From assembly GCA_030267325.1 (NCBI GenBank), contig JAJDJS010000018.1, positions 1 through 54,168 of the forward strand: a stretch of DNA of 54,168 nt, written 5' to 3'. The stretch comes from Desulfosarcina sp. OttesenSCG-928-A07 (GTDB lineage Bacteria > Desulfobacterota > Desulfobacteria > Desulfobacterales > Desulfosarcinaceae). The position numbers and the translations under genes were made by a program. Below the pieces are notes generated by a model. The model had not been told where the DNA came from. It made no database searches and worked only from the letters and a program-made list of their open reading frames with translations. This document shows positions 1 through 7,396 of this stretch, piece by piece (within the stretch, counting starts at the first letter, position 1; the number at the start of each line of letters is the position of its first letter).

Positions 1-1047
1 GGCAATGGACTGTCCGGCGGAAAACGAAAAGTCCAGCCCCCGGATAATGTCCTGGCCATTGACGGAAAAACAAACATTTTCTGCGGCAATGCCTCCTTTG
101 GGCGATTCCAGGGCCACGCCTTCCACAGGCGGCGGAACGTCAAGGGTCTTTTTGAGATCTTTATAAGATTTCCAGGCGCGTAAGGCCTGTTTATAAGCAG
201 CCATACCCTGATCAATGGGCGAAAGGGCCCTGCCGATAATCACCGATCCGGCAATCATGATGCCTGGTGTGGCCACATGAATCACTGCCAGATAGGCGCC
301 GGCGCCGTAGGTGAGGACCTGAATGGCCATCCGGCAGGATTTTCCGATGGACTGGAGAATCCCGGCCTGAAGGGTGACGCGGCTTTGCAGCGTGACGACA
401 CTGTCGTTGAGATGCTGCCAGCGTCCCGTGACCGCCGGGGTCATGCCCATGGCCCGGACAATGGGTGCATTGTTCATGGCGGTACTCAAAAACCGGGCGC
501 TTTCGGCATTGGTCTCGTCCGCGGATTCAAGGCGATGGCGGGCGACTTTTTCGGTAATGAGCCCAAAGGTCAGCACCACCACCATCCCCAATAAGCCCAC
601 AAGGCCCATCAAGGGATGCAGGATAAACACGATGAGGAGAAAAAGGGGAATCCAAGGCAGATCAGCAAAGGCAAAAACAGCCGGACTGCCCAGAAAATTC
701 CGAAGGATCTGCACATCCTGCAAGGTCGCGCCGCGATCCACACCCATGGGAAGGGTGGCATTGGAAAGGCTGTGGTCGAGTACTTTCCGGCTGAGGATAT
801 CGTCCAGGGCAATACCCGCCCGCACCAGCAGCCGGGAGCGGATCCATTCCAGGAGGGCCAGAACAGAAAGGGCCAAAAGCGCGGCAAGGGTGATCACCCA
901 CAGGGTCGGAAGGCTGTAACTTTTGAGAACTTTGTCAAAAATGAGCAGCATGTAAATGGAAAAGGTAAGCTGCAGGACATTGATGAACATACTGAAAAAA
1001 AACGTATATTTAAAATAATAACGGCATGTATCGAAAAATTCCTTCAT
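1..1047 (-). CDS. Type I secretion ABC transporter, permease/ATPase (partial, 3' end outside window)
   Basis: This is an inner-membrane exporter subunit of the PrtD/HlyB type, which energises one-step secretion of proteins through a type I system. The reading frame is open from ATG 1047 to the left edge (349 codons). The visible part is the membrane domain, starting MKEFFDTCRYYFKYTFFFSM, and the beginning of the nucleotide-binding domain. The window cuts it just before the expected Walker A. It is clearly paralogous to the exporter at 1946-3652: both share FFSM-x-NVLQLTFSIYML near the N-terminus and a GxGAYLxVIHxxTxGIM segment. It lies 68 bp downstream of the ABC-2 permease on the same strand and is probably in the same operon. 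AAGGA about 10 bases upstream supports the start. The ATPase motifs themselves cannot be checked here. Confidence 0.9.
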   Translation of the reverse strand, partial: MKEFFDTCRYYFKYTFFFSMFINVLQLTFSIYMLLIFDKVLKSYSLPTLWVITLAALLALSVLALLEWIRSRLLVRAGIALDDILSRKVLDHSLSNATLPMGVDRGATLQDVQILRNFLGSPAVFAFADLPWIPLFLLIVFILHPLMGLVGLLGMVVVLTFGLITEKVARHRLESADETNAESARFLSTAMNNAPIVRAMGMTPAVTGRWQHLNDSVVTLQSRVTLQAGILQSIGKSCRMAIQVLTYGAGAYLAVIHVATPGIMIAGSVIIGRALSPIDQGMAAYKQALRAWKSYKDLKKTLDVPPPVEGVALESPKGGIAAENVCFSVNGQDIIRGLDFSFSAGQSIA

Positions 1048-1115
1048 GGACGCAGCATCCTTCCGGCAACGATTCACCACTCGGGCAGTCTGTTACAAAC
1101 GCAAAAGCGCACTAT

Positions 1116-1949
1116 CTACAGCACATCGGCAAAGTGGGGGCGCAGTTTTTTAAAAATTTGCGCTCCGATAAAAAGCGCCGCAAAAAGCCAGATAAAAAAA
1201 ACAACATGGGCCAGCAGGGGGCGATCCCAGAGCCAACGATGCTCAACCAGGGAATCCCGGTAGCCCTGCACAATGTAGTGGGCAGGGTTCAGCTGCATGA
1301 CGATCTGCCAGTTTTCCGGCAGCATGGACAGGTTCCAGAAAATAGGCGTGAGCCAGAACCCCAGGTTCACCCCGATACTGATGACGCTCACGATATCGGG
1401 AATAAACACGCTCACCGCCGCGCTGCACCAAGCCGCTCCCAGCAGCAAAAGAAACATGCAGCAAAAATAATAAACCACCTGCAGCCAGTGCCAAGAAGGG
1501 GATGCGCCGTAACAAAACAGGAGCACCACCAAAAAGATCAACAAAATCCCATGAATGATACTGCCTGCCAGAAGCCGGATAGCAGGCAGATAGCCCATGC
1601 GGAAGACGGCCTTGCGTACCAGAAAGCGGTACGCGGTGATGGCGCCGGCACCGGTCACAAAGCCTTCGGCCATGTACTGCCAGGGCACCATGCCGCAGGC
1701 CAGCCATAATGGAAAAGGAATGCCCGCGCTGCCCGTCGTACCCGCCCGAAAGCCGAATTGAAACACCGCCGTCATCACTCCGATCATGACCAGCGGCCCC
1801 AGAACCGCCCAGGCAAATCCCAGGTACGAGGCCAGGTAGTTCTGGGTAAAGTCGCCGAGGATAAGGGTTTTCAGGCTGGCGCGTTGTTTCCACAGGGCCG
1901 TGAAGGCGGAAACCATCGGTGACAGGCGGTGTGGTAAAACCATGATCAC
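1116..1949 (-). CDS. ABC-2 type polysaccharide export permease (Wzm/KpsM/TagG-like)
   Basis: This 277-residue integral membrane protein has the ABC2_membrane fold of O-antigen, capsule and teichoic-acid exporters. About six hydrophobic segments follow an N-terminal amphipathic stretch (LKTLILGDFTQNYLASYLG). Family-typical features are the GPLVMIGVMTAVFQFGF segment and the C-terminal LNPAHYIVQGYRDSLVE motif. Its start overlaps the stop of the upstream type I exporter by 4 bp, which implies translational coupling. No Wzt-type ATPase is visible in the window. The partner could lie beyond the left edge, or one of the neighbouring ABC proteins could serve it, although that would be unprecedented. 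The family is clear; the exported glycan is unknown. Confidence 0.88.
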   Translation of the reverse strand: MIMVLPHRLSPMVSAFTALWKQRASLKTLILGDFTQNYLASYLGFAWAVLGPLVMIGVMTAVFQFGFRAGTTGSAGIPFPLWLACGMVPWQYMAEGFVTGAGAITAYRFLVRKAVFRMGYLPAIRLLAGSIIHGILLIFLVVLLFCYGASPSWHWLQVVYYFCCMFLLLLGAAWCSAAVSVFIPDIVSVISIGVNLGFWLTPIFWNLSMLPENWQIVMQLNPAHYIVQGYRDSLVEHRWLWDRPLLAHVVFFIWLFAALFIGAQIFKKLRPHFADVL

Positions 1950-3652
1950 GTCAGTCGGGCAGGCTGCGGTGTCTGCTGCGGAGCTCCGGATTGCTGCTGG
2001 AGTTGTTGCTGCGACCGCATTTGTCTGAGGACTTCATCCCTGGGGCCGCACATCACCACCTGCCCGCCTTTAAGGACCATGATGCTGTCCACGACAGAAA
2101 GGATATTCATTTTGTGCGTAACCAGCACCAAGGTGGTTTTATTTTTCTTCATGTTGAGAACTGCCTGAACCAGCGCCTGTTGGCCTTCATTGTCCAGGTT
2201 GGCGTTGGGTTCATCCAGCACCACCACCCGCGGATTGCCGTAAAGCGCCCGGGCCAGGCCGATCTGCTGGCGCTGACCCCCGGAAAGCACATACCCCTGA
2301 CCCTGGATCTGTGTTTCATACCCCTTGGGAAGCGACAAAATGCGTTTGTGCACACCCGCCATGTGGGCAGCGGCAATCACTTTTCCGATATCGGGGGTTT
2401 CTTCCATGCGGGCGATATTTTCGGCAATGGTGCCTGAAAAAAGTTCCACATCCTGGGGCAGGTATCCGAAAAATTGTCCCAGCCGGACCGGATCCCAGGA
2501 GGCCAGATCAGCGCTGTCAATCCGTACATGTCCGGTGGTCGGCGGCCATATGCCTAAGAAAAGCTTGCATAAGGTGGATTTTCCGGCGGCACTGGGTCCG
2601 ATAATGGCAAGGGACTGGCCTGCCGGCATACGGAAAAAAAGCGGGGTGATAAGGGTACGGGACCCGATGGCAAAGGACATGTTTTCCGTTGTGATTTCAC
2701 CTGTGGGGTCCGGCAGTTCCATGGGAAGGGGCGGTGTCGGCACATCCAGCATTTCCTTCAATCGGCCATAGGCGCCCCGCACATCAAAAAGAATCCGGTA
2801 GGCCCCCATGGCCTGATCCACCGGCGCAAGGGCCCTGCCGATGATAATGGCTGAGGCCACCATGATCCCTGCCGTGGTCTGATGAATAACGGTCAGATAC
2901 GCACCCACGCCATAGATGATCACCTGAAGCCCCTGGCGCCAGGATTTACTGATGGCCTGCAACAGTCCGACTTTGCGGCTGGCGCGGGTCTGGAGCTCAA
3001 TCACTTTCTGGTTCTCGGCTTCCCACCGCTGGGCAATTCCCTCATTCATGCCCATGGAATGGACAACCGGCGCATTCCGGATGGCCATGTCCATAAACCG
3101 GACCGCCATTCGATTACGGGCATTGGCTTCCTGAAGCGGCGCTCTGGAGGCGCGGTCCGTCAGATAGCCGATGGTCAGCGCGACCAGCCCGCCGAAGATC
3201 CCCACCATTCCCGGAAGCGGGTGCATCATAAAAATGATGATGAGGTAGATGGGGATCCAGGGAAAATCCAGCAGAATGAAAATCTGGGGACTGCCCATAA
3301 AATTGCGCAGGGTCTGTACGTCCTGGAGCGCGGCCTTGCCCTGGATCGATATGGGCGCGTTGGCGTTGGACAGGCTCTGGGAGAGAACAGAAACAGCCAT
3401 GCGTTTTTCAAATTGGATTCCCACCACCGCCATGAGCCGCCCCCGTACCCAGTCCAGAAGCGCAAGCACACCCAGGCAAATGAGCGCCGCCAAGGTGATG
3501 GTCTGAAGGGTGGACAGGTTATAGCTGGTCAGCACCAGATCAAACACCTGCAACATATAAATAGAAAAGGTAAGCTGCAGAACATTGACCAGCATACTGA
3601 AAAACATGGCATACCGGAAACAGTTCCGGAATTCCCTCAAAAATCGGATCAC
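1946..3652 (-). CDS. Type I secretion ABC transporter, permease/ATPase (PrtD family)
   Basis: This 568-residue half-transporter fuses an exporter membrane domain (about 1-300) to an ATPase domain. Walker A is GPSAAGKST at 352-360, the Q-loop Gln is in YLPQ at 400, the signature is LSGGQ at 456-460 and Walker B is VVVLDEP at about 476-482. There is no N-terminal C39 peptidase-like domain, which fits the PrtD/AprD subgroup that exports RTX-type proteins. The length is normal for that subgroup. It is the first large gene of the minus-strand cluster and is followed by the overlapping ABC-2 permease and a second exporter. The HlyD-type adaptor and outer-membrane channel are not visible and may lie past the left edge. 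Confidence 0.93.
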   Translation of the reverse strand: MIRFLREFRNCFRYAMFFSMLVNVLQLTFSIYMLQVFDLVLTSYNLSTLQTITLAALICLGVLALLDWVRGRLMAVVGIQFEKRMAVSVLSQSLSNANAPISIQGKAALQDVQTLRNFMGSPQIFILLDFPWIPIYLIIIFMMHPLPGMVGIFGGLVALTIGYLTDRASRAPLQEANARNRMAVRFMDMAIRNAPVVHSMGMNEGIAQRWEAENQKVIELQTRASRKVGLLQAISKSWRQGLQVIIYGVGAYLTVIHQTTAGIMVASAIIIGRALAPVDQAMGAYRILFDVRGAYGRLKEMLDVPTPPLPMELPDPTGEITTENMSFAIGSRTLITPLFFRMPAGQSLAIIGPSAAGKSTLCKLFLGIWPPTTGHVRIDSADLASWDPVRLGQFFGYLPQDVELFSGTIAENIARMEETPDIGKVIAAAHMAGVHKRILSLPKGYETQIQGQGYVLSGGQRQQIGLARALYGNPRVVVLDEPNANLDNEGQQALVQAVLNMKKNKTTLVLVTHKMNILSVVDSIMVLKGGQVVMCGPRDEVLRQMRSQQQLQQQSGAPQQTPQPARLT

Positions 3653-3684
3653 GTAAAATTCCTGTCAGAAACTGAGAAATTTTG

Positions 3685-3740
3685 TTTTCCCTGCCTTTTT
3701 CCTTCCATAAAAACGGGGCATGGAAAAAGGCAAGGAAAAA
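3685..3740 (-). other. Long intercistronic hairpin
   Basis: An imperfect inverted repeat lies between the DUF6447-like gene and the type I exporter. TGCCTTTTTCC followed by CCAT (3691-3708) pairs with ATGGAAAAAGGCA (3720-3732), with a 4-nt bulge. TTTTCC and GGAAAA extend the stem outward. It could limit read-through or stabilise one side of a processed transcript. There is no clean U-tract directly after it in the minus direction, so it is not called as a terminator. Confidence 0.45.
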
Positions 3741-3794
3741 CACTGGATCAGACGGCCCTAAAGGGGCTCCTTCCGCAGAGCATCCAGGACCGGA

Positions 3795-4082
3795 TCAGGT
3801 GGTGGGCAGCACCGCTTTCAGCCGGGTACCATAGAGTTGACGGGCTTCGTGGAGCATGGCCACCATGGCTCTGTGACGGGAAAGTTCCTGGTCCGCCATC
3901 CGCATCTGAACAATCAGCCCACGCGCTTCTTCGGACAGTTCCGCAAAATCATATTCTTTGTCGTCAATGCGAATTCTGTTCACCGGGTCAACACGGCCCG
4001 GAACAGGGTTGGCGGCAGCAGCCGGATCAAGGTTGGCGGCGTTGATGTTTTCCTTGTCATTGGAGGTGTTGTCAGGTGCCAT
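3795..4082 (-). CDS. Small DUF6447-like protein
   Basis: This 95-residue soluble protein has a low-complexity Asn/Ala/Asp-rich N-terminus (about 1-35). A compact C-terminal half follows, with IRIDDKEYDFAELSEEARGL and then a probable helix (QMRMADQELSRHRAMVAML). The pattern (short beta 'DGKEY' segment, 'LSEEAK', long helix) matches small DUF6447-family proteins as I recall them. Their function is not established. AAGGA eight bases before the ATG at 4082 is a good ribosome site. It heads the secretion/export cluster, so it may be an accessory or a small substrate, but nothing in the sequence proves either. Confidence 0.65.
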   Translation of the reverse strand: MAPDNTSNDKENINAANLDPAAAANPVPGRVDPVNRIRIDDKEYDFAELSEEARGLIVQMRMADQELSRHRAMVAMLHEARQLYGTRLKAVLPTT

Positions 4083-4461
4083 GAAAATAATCCTTTTTGT
4101 GATAAGTTAGGGTGGTCGTTGGGATCGCCACGAAAAAAAACAGGACCTTTCTCCACCCGCCATTCATGAGGCGGGAGAAGCAAATCAATGGTTTTTGTCC
4201 CCTCCTTCACAGGAAACGGAACAAGGCAATCCATGATTGAACATCGGTGCGGCGTTTAAAACAAAAAGTACAATAGTCATCTGTCCTTTTATTGTCAAAC
4301 CGCACCGGATGCCGGGAAAATGTCCGATAGCGCATTTTTCAGGGAAAAACCAAAAGCGGCCCTTGTATTTCACTGTTTCCCATAATGTTCAACAAAAAGA
4401 TTTTTCATAACCCTTTGGTCATTTCCAGGAAAGGAAAAATAAAAGGGAAGGGAGAAAAATC
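4083..4461. other. Intergenic region between divergent clusters
   Basis: No gene is supported in this stretch. It holds a short inverted repeat (CCCGCC 4158-4163, GGCGGG 4172-4177) about 80 bases upstream of the DUF6447-like gene. The rest is A+T-rich sequence leading into the promoter of the aromatic operon. Promoters for both directions are expected here. Confidence 0.4.
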
Positions 4462-4489
4462 TTGACATGGGGTTTGAATCTGATATTAA
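4462..4489 (+). promoter_or_regulatory. Sigma-70 promoter of the aromatic operon
   Basis: The -35 box is a perfect TTGACA (4462-4467). A 16-bp spacer separates it from TATTAA (4484-4489), which is preceded by TG one base upstream (extended -10). Transcription would start near 4496, about 55 bases ahead of the leader peptide start. The promoter sits exactly where the attenuator below needs it. Confidence 0.75.
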
Positions 4490-4549
4490 ATCAGCCTTTA
4501 AAATAAACATTTCCGCTGTCAGCAAAACAGCAGTTTAAAGGAACTACAC

Positions 4550-4633
4550 ATGACCTATTCTTCGGGCCGCCTCTTTTATTTTTACTTTTATTATTTTGGG
4601 GAGAGGCTGCCCGATACGCGCCGAATGCTCTGA
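4550..4633 (+). CDS. Phe/Tyr-rich leader peptide of the aromatic operon
   Basis: ATG 4550 to TGA 4631-4633 encodes 27 residues with the run FYFYFYYF at residues 9-16. A further Tyr is at position 3, giving nine aromatic residues out of 27. AAAGGA lies 8-9 bases before the ATG. Such a run is not expected by chance, and it matches what the downstream genes make (Phe and Tyr). As in enterobacterial pheA leaders, ribosome stalling on these codons when charged tRNA-Phe or tRNA-Tyr is short would set the fold of the nascent RNA. The peptide itself probably has no other role. It contains no Trp, consistent with the absence of Trp-branch genes in the operon. Confidence 0.88.
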   Translation: MTYSSGRLFYFYFYYFGERLPDTRRML

Positions 4634-4690
4634 TTCACTTAAAACAGATCTTTCAAGCCGTGGGCAGCCTCAAACGCCCACGGCTTTTTT
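4564..4690 (+). promoter_or_regulatory. Transcription attenuator with mutually exclusive hairpins
   Basis: Four segments form the classical attenuator set. Segment 1 (4564-4573, GGGCCGCCTC) can pair with segment 2 (4603-4612, GAGGCTGCCC) with one mismatch, and the FYFYFYYF codons (4574-4597) lie in the loop. Segment 2 is a perfect 10-bp complement of segment 3 (4662-4671, GGGCAGCCTC). Segment 3 overlaps the left arm of the terminator (4657-4665/4676-4684). A ribosome stalled on the aromatic codons would mask segment 1 and free segment 2 to pair with 3, so the terminator cannot form and the operon is read. A ribosome that reaches the stop codon at 4631 leaves the terminator free. The pairings are read directly from the sequence; the mechanism is by analogy with pheA and trp. 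Confidence 0.85.
4655..4690 (+). terminator. Rho-independent terminator of the attenuator
   Basis: A perfect 9-bp stem, GCCGTGGGC (4657-4665) with GCCCACGGC (4676-4684), extends by two A-U pairs. It has a 10-nt loop and is followed by TTTTTTGTTTTT. It lies about 65 bp before the first structural gene. Confidence 0.9.
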
Positions 4691-4751
4691 GTTTTTAAAA
4701 AGGCTGTGGGGATCACCTCCATGGCCTTTTTTCATCAGGAGCGGATAACCT

Positions 4752-5897
4752 GTGACAGATCACCCCAAGCCAACACCCCATCCACCGGCCGCTGGTCTTC
4801 TTGAAATCCGTCGGCAAATTGACGACATCGACAATACCCTGTTGGATCTGGTCAACCAACGGCTGAATCTGGCCCGGCAGATCGGGGCGCTGAAAAAAAC
4901 CAGCGGGAACCCCGTGCTGGACCCTGACCGGGAGAGTGAAGTCTTAAATCGCCTCACTTGCCGCAACACCGGTCCCCTCCCCACTTCTGTGCTGCGGCAT
5001 CTTTTTTCAGGCATTATGGCCGCAGCACGGGAGGTTCAACGTGTTTCCCCGGCTTCAACCTCAGAGGCAGCCCCCTTCCTTTCTTCCGCAACCGCCCTTT
5101 ACGGCGTGATGGGGGATCCGGTGGCCCACAGCCTCAGCCCGATCCTGCACAACGCCGCTTTTGGAGAGGCCGGTATCAACGCGGTATATGCGGCATTTCA
5201 GGTACAGGATCTTCCCGGCGCCGTGGCCGGAATCCGGGCCCTGAACATCCGGGGCGTCAGTATCACCCTTCCCCATAAAATCGCCGTCATGGACCTCTTG
5301 GATGAAGTGGATCCCATGGCGCGTCAAATCGGCGCGGTCAATACGGTTGTCAATGATAAGGGCCGGCTGTTGGGGTTCAATACAGATAGCCCCGGCGCCA
5401 CGGCCGCCCTCATGGCCCAAACACCGGTGGCCGGAAAACAGGTGGCGGTGCTGGGTTCCGGCGGCGCGGCCCGGGCTGTGGCCCACGGCGTTTCCGCGTG
5501 CGGCGGAAACCTGGTGGTAGTCAGCCGGAATGAAACCGCCGGCCGCCAGTTGGCCCAAGACATGAACGGCCAGTTTGGTCTGCTGGCTGATTTTACCGGC
5601 AAAGAAATCGACATCCTCATCAACGCCACTTCCGTTGGCATGGCCCCGGATATTGATGCCACACCCGTACCGGCGCAGTGTCTGCAGCCGGAGATGACGG
5701 TCATGGATATTGTCTACACGCCCCTTGAAACCCAATTATTAAAAGACGCCCGTGCCGCAGGCTGCCGGGTGGTGGACGGTCTTTCCATGCTGGTTCACCA
5801 GGGCGCCCTTCAGTTTGAACACTGGACCGGCAGAAAGGCGCCCGTGGCGGTTATGGCGGCAGCGGCTTACCGTGCAAAGGATGTTGACCATGATTGA
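4752..5897 (+). CDS. aroE: Chorismate mutase (AroQ)-shikimate 5-dehydrogenase (AroE) fusion
   Basis: This is a 381-residue two-domain enzyme. Residues about 15-95 are an AroQ-type chorismate mutase (LLEIRRQIDDIDNTLLDLVN, with the catalytic Arg and the GALKK segment), which turns chorismate into prephenate. Residues about 113-377 are shikimate dehydrogenase, which reduces 3-dehydroshikimate with NADPH. Its signatures are GDPVAHSLSP (shikimate binding), SITLPHK with the catalytic Lys, NTDSPG, GSGGAARA (NADP loop) and the terminal LVHQGALQFEHWTG. The start is GTG 4752. The fusion joins an early and a late step that are not consecutive. It is the first gene after the attenuator, and its stop overlaps aroA by 8 bp. 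Confidence 0.95.
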   Translation: MTDHPKPTPHPPAAGLLEIRRQIDDIDNTLLDLVNQRLNLARQIGALKKTSGNPVLDPDRESEVLNRLTCRNTGPLPTSVLRHLFSGIMAAAREVQRVSPASTSEAAPFLSSATALYGVMGDPVAHSLSPILHNAAFGEAGINAVYAAFQVQDLPGAVAGIRALNIRGVSITLPHKIAVMDLLDEVDPMARQIGAVNTVVNDKGRLLGFNTDSPGATAALMAQTPVAGKQVAVLGSGGAARAVAHGVSACGGNLVVVSRNETAGRQLAQDMNGQFGLLADFTGKEIDILINATSVGMAPDIDATPVPAQCLQPEMTVMDIVYTPLETQLLKDARAAGCRVVDGLSMLVHQGALQFEHWTGRKAPVAVMAAAAYRAKDVDHD

Positions 5898-7173
5898 AAT
5901 TACTCCCCATGTTCCGGATCATTGCCGGATTCGCGTACCCGGCTCTAAAAGTGAAACCCATCGCGTCTTTATCGCGGCAGCCCTGGCCCGTGGCGTCAGC
6001 ACCCTTTACCGCCCCTTGCGCAGCCAGGATACGGATCTCACCCTGTCGGCACTGGAAAACCTGGGCGCGGAAGTGGAAGAACACGGCAGCGACATGCTCA
6101 TTAAAGGCGTCAACGGCCGGTTCGCCTCCTGCGCGTATCCCCTTTATCTGGCCAATTCCGGAACCTCCATGCGACTTCTGGCCGGTGTTGTGGCCCTTGG
6201 CGAAGGATCATACACCCTGACCGGAACCGAGCGCATGTATCACCGGCCCATCGGCCCGTTGATAGACGCCTTGAATTCGCTGAACATCGGGGTCCGGTAT
6301 CTGGAAAAGAAAAACTGTCCGCCGCTCGTCATTTCCGGCGGTGTTGTGGCAGGCGGCACCGCAGCCATTGATTGCAGCAAGAGCAGCCAGTTTCTCTCAT
6401 CCCTTCTGCTCATGGCCCCCTGCACCCAAACCGGCATGACGCTCACGGTCTCCCATGGTCCGGTGTCCAAACCCTATGTGGACATGACCGTGGAGGTGAT
6501 GCGGCGATTCGGCATCACGGTGCATCGGGACGGCTATCGCCAGTTTGACGTGCCCGGCGGCCAGACCTATCAGGCGGGTGCTTACACCATTGCCCCGGAT
6601 GCCTCCCAGGCCGGATATTTCTGGGGGGCGGCAGCCATTACCGGCGGAACCGTGACCGTGGAAGGATTTTCCGGCGCGTCCCTTCAAGACGATGCAGTTC
6701 AGGGGGATGCGGGCCTGGTCCGGATTTTTCAGCAGATGGGATGCCGGGTGGAGATAGCGGATGACGGTATTACGGTGACCGGCGCTCCGCTCCGGAGCGT
6801 GACCGTGGATATGGCCGACATGCCGGACATGGTGCCCACGCTGGCGGTGGTGGCGGCTTTTGCCAAGGGCACCACGGTGATGGAAAACATCGCCCACCTC
6901 CGGGCCAAAGAAAGCGACCGGCTGCTGGCGGTCTGCACGGAACTGGGGAAAATGGGCATTGAGGCGGTTTCCGGACCGGATTGGCTCCGGGTGACAGGCG
7001 GCACGGTTCATGGCGCGGAAATCGACACCTGGAATGATCACCGCATGGCCATGGCTTTTTCCATGGCAGGCCTGAAAATTCCCGGCATGAAAATCAAAAA
7101 TCCCGAATGTGTGGATAAGTCTTTTCCGGATTTTTGGAACGTCTGGCAGGGACTTTACACCCGGAAGGATTGA
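5890..7173 (+). CDS. aroA: 3-phosphoshikimate 1-carboxyvinyltransferase (EPSP synthase)
   Basis: This cytosolic enzyme transfers the enolpyruvyl group of PEP to shikimate 3-phosphate. With the start at ATG 5890 it has 427 residues, the usual length. AAAGGA ends 8 bases before that ATG, and the frame remains open further upstream only as a shadow of aroE. Motifs are PGSKSETHR near the N-terminus (substrate-binding Lys/Ser/Arg), NSGTSMRLLAG (the PEP/glyphosate loop), LRAKESDRL and DKSFPDFW near the C-terminus. It overlaps the aroE stop by 8 bp, so translation is probably coupled. A 200-bp repeat element separates it from aroK. Confidence 0.97.
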   Translation: MIEITPHVPDHCRIRVPGSKSETHRVFIAAALARGVSTLYRPLRSQDTDLTLSALENLGAEVEEHGSDMLIKGVNGRFASCAYPLYLANSGTSMRLLAGVVALGEGSYTLTGTERMYHRPIGPLIDALNSLNIGVRYLEKKNCPPLVISGGVVAGGTAAIDCSKSSQFLSSLLLMAPCTQTGMTLTVSHGPVSKPYVDMTVEVMRRFGITVHRDGYRQFDVPGGQTYQAGAYTIAPDASQAGYFWGAAAITGGTVTVEGFSGASLQDDAVQGDAGLVRIFQQMGCRVEIADDGITVTGAPLRSVTVDMADMPDMVPTLAVVAAFAKGTTVMENIAHLRAKESDRLLAVCTELGKMGIEAVSGPDWLRVTGGTVHGAEIDTWNDHRMAMAFSMAGLKIPGMKIKNPECVDKSFPDFWNVWQGLYTRKD

Positions 7174-7179
7174 TTTCTC

Positions 7180-7379
7180 GTAGGGTGGGTGGCGCTTCGC
7201 AACGCAAAACTTTTGGACAAACGCGTATGCTGCATAAAATGCGGACGGTCATGTGAAAACAGAGCGAAGCGTATCCCACCATTTTCACACCGGATAGCCG
7301 TTTTGGTGGGATACGCGAAGCTGATGTTGACGAATTCGGAAGGTCATCCATGGTTCGGGCTTCGCTCCACCCACCCTAC
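7180..7379. repeat. 200-bp imperfectly palindromic MITE-like element
   Basis: The ends are exact 13-bp inverted repeats: GTAGGGTGGGTGG (7180-7192) and CCACCCACCCTAC (7367-7379). An inner pair, GCGTATCCCACC (7269-7280) and GGTGGGATACGC (7305-7316), is also exact. The element codes for nothing recognisable and fills almost the whole aroA-aroK gap, ending 17 bp before the aroK start. GTAGGGTGGG-type palindromes are common dispersed repeats in many bacteria. The transposase that would move it is not in the window. Transcribed RNA from the operon would fold into a long hairpin here. Confidence 0.75.
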
Positions 7380-7396
7380 AAAATTACAGGCGCATC

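Noticed and set aside
374..919. Open frames on the plus strand opposite the type I exporter genes (also 2882-4045 and others)
   Set aside because: They mirror well-supported minus-strand genes and show no protein family features.
4134..4180. Terminator for the minus strand near CCCGCC/GGCGGG with a T-run
   Set aside because: The T-run lies more than a dozen bases after the stem, and there is no upstream minus-strand gene for it to end.
5752..5889. Extended N-terminus of AroA
   Set aside because: The extra frame lies wholly inside aroE. The protein from ATG 5890 has the normal 427-residue length and a good ribosome site.
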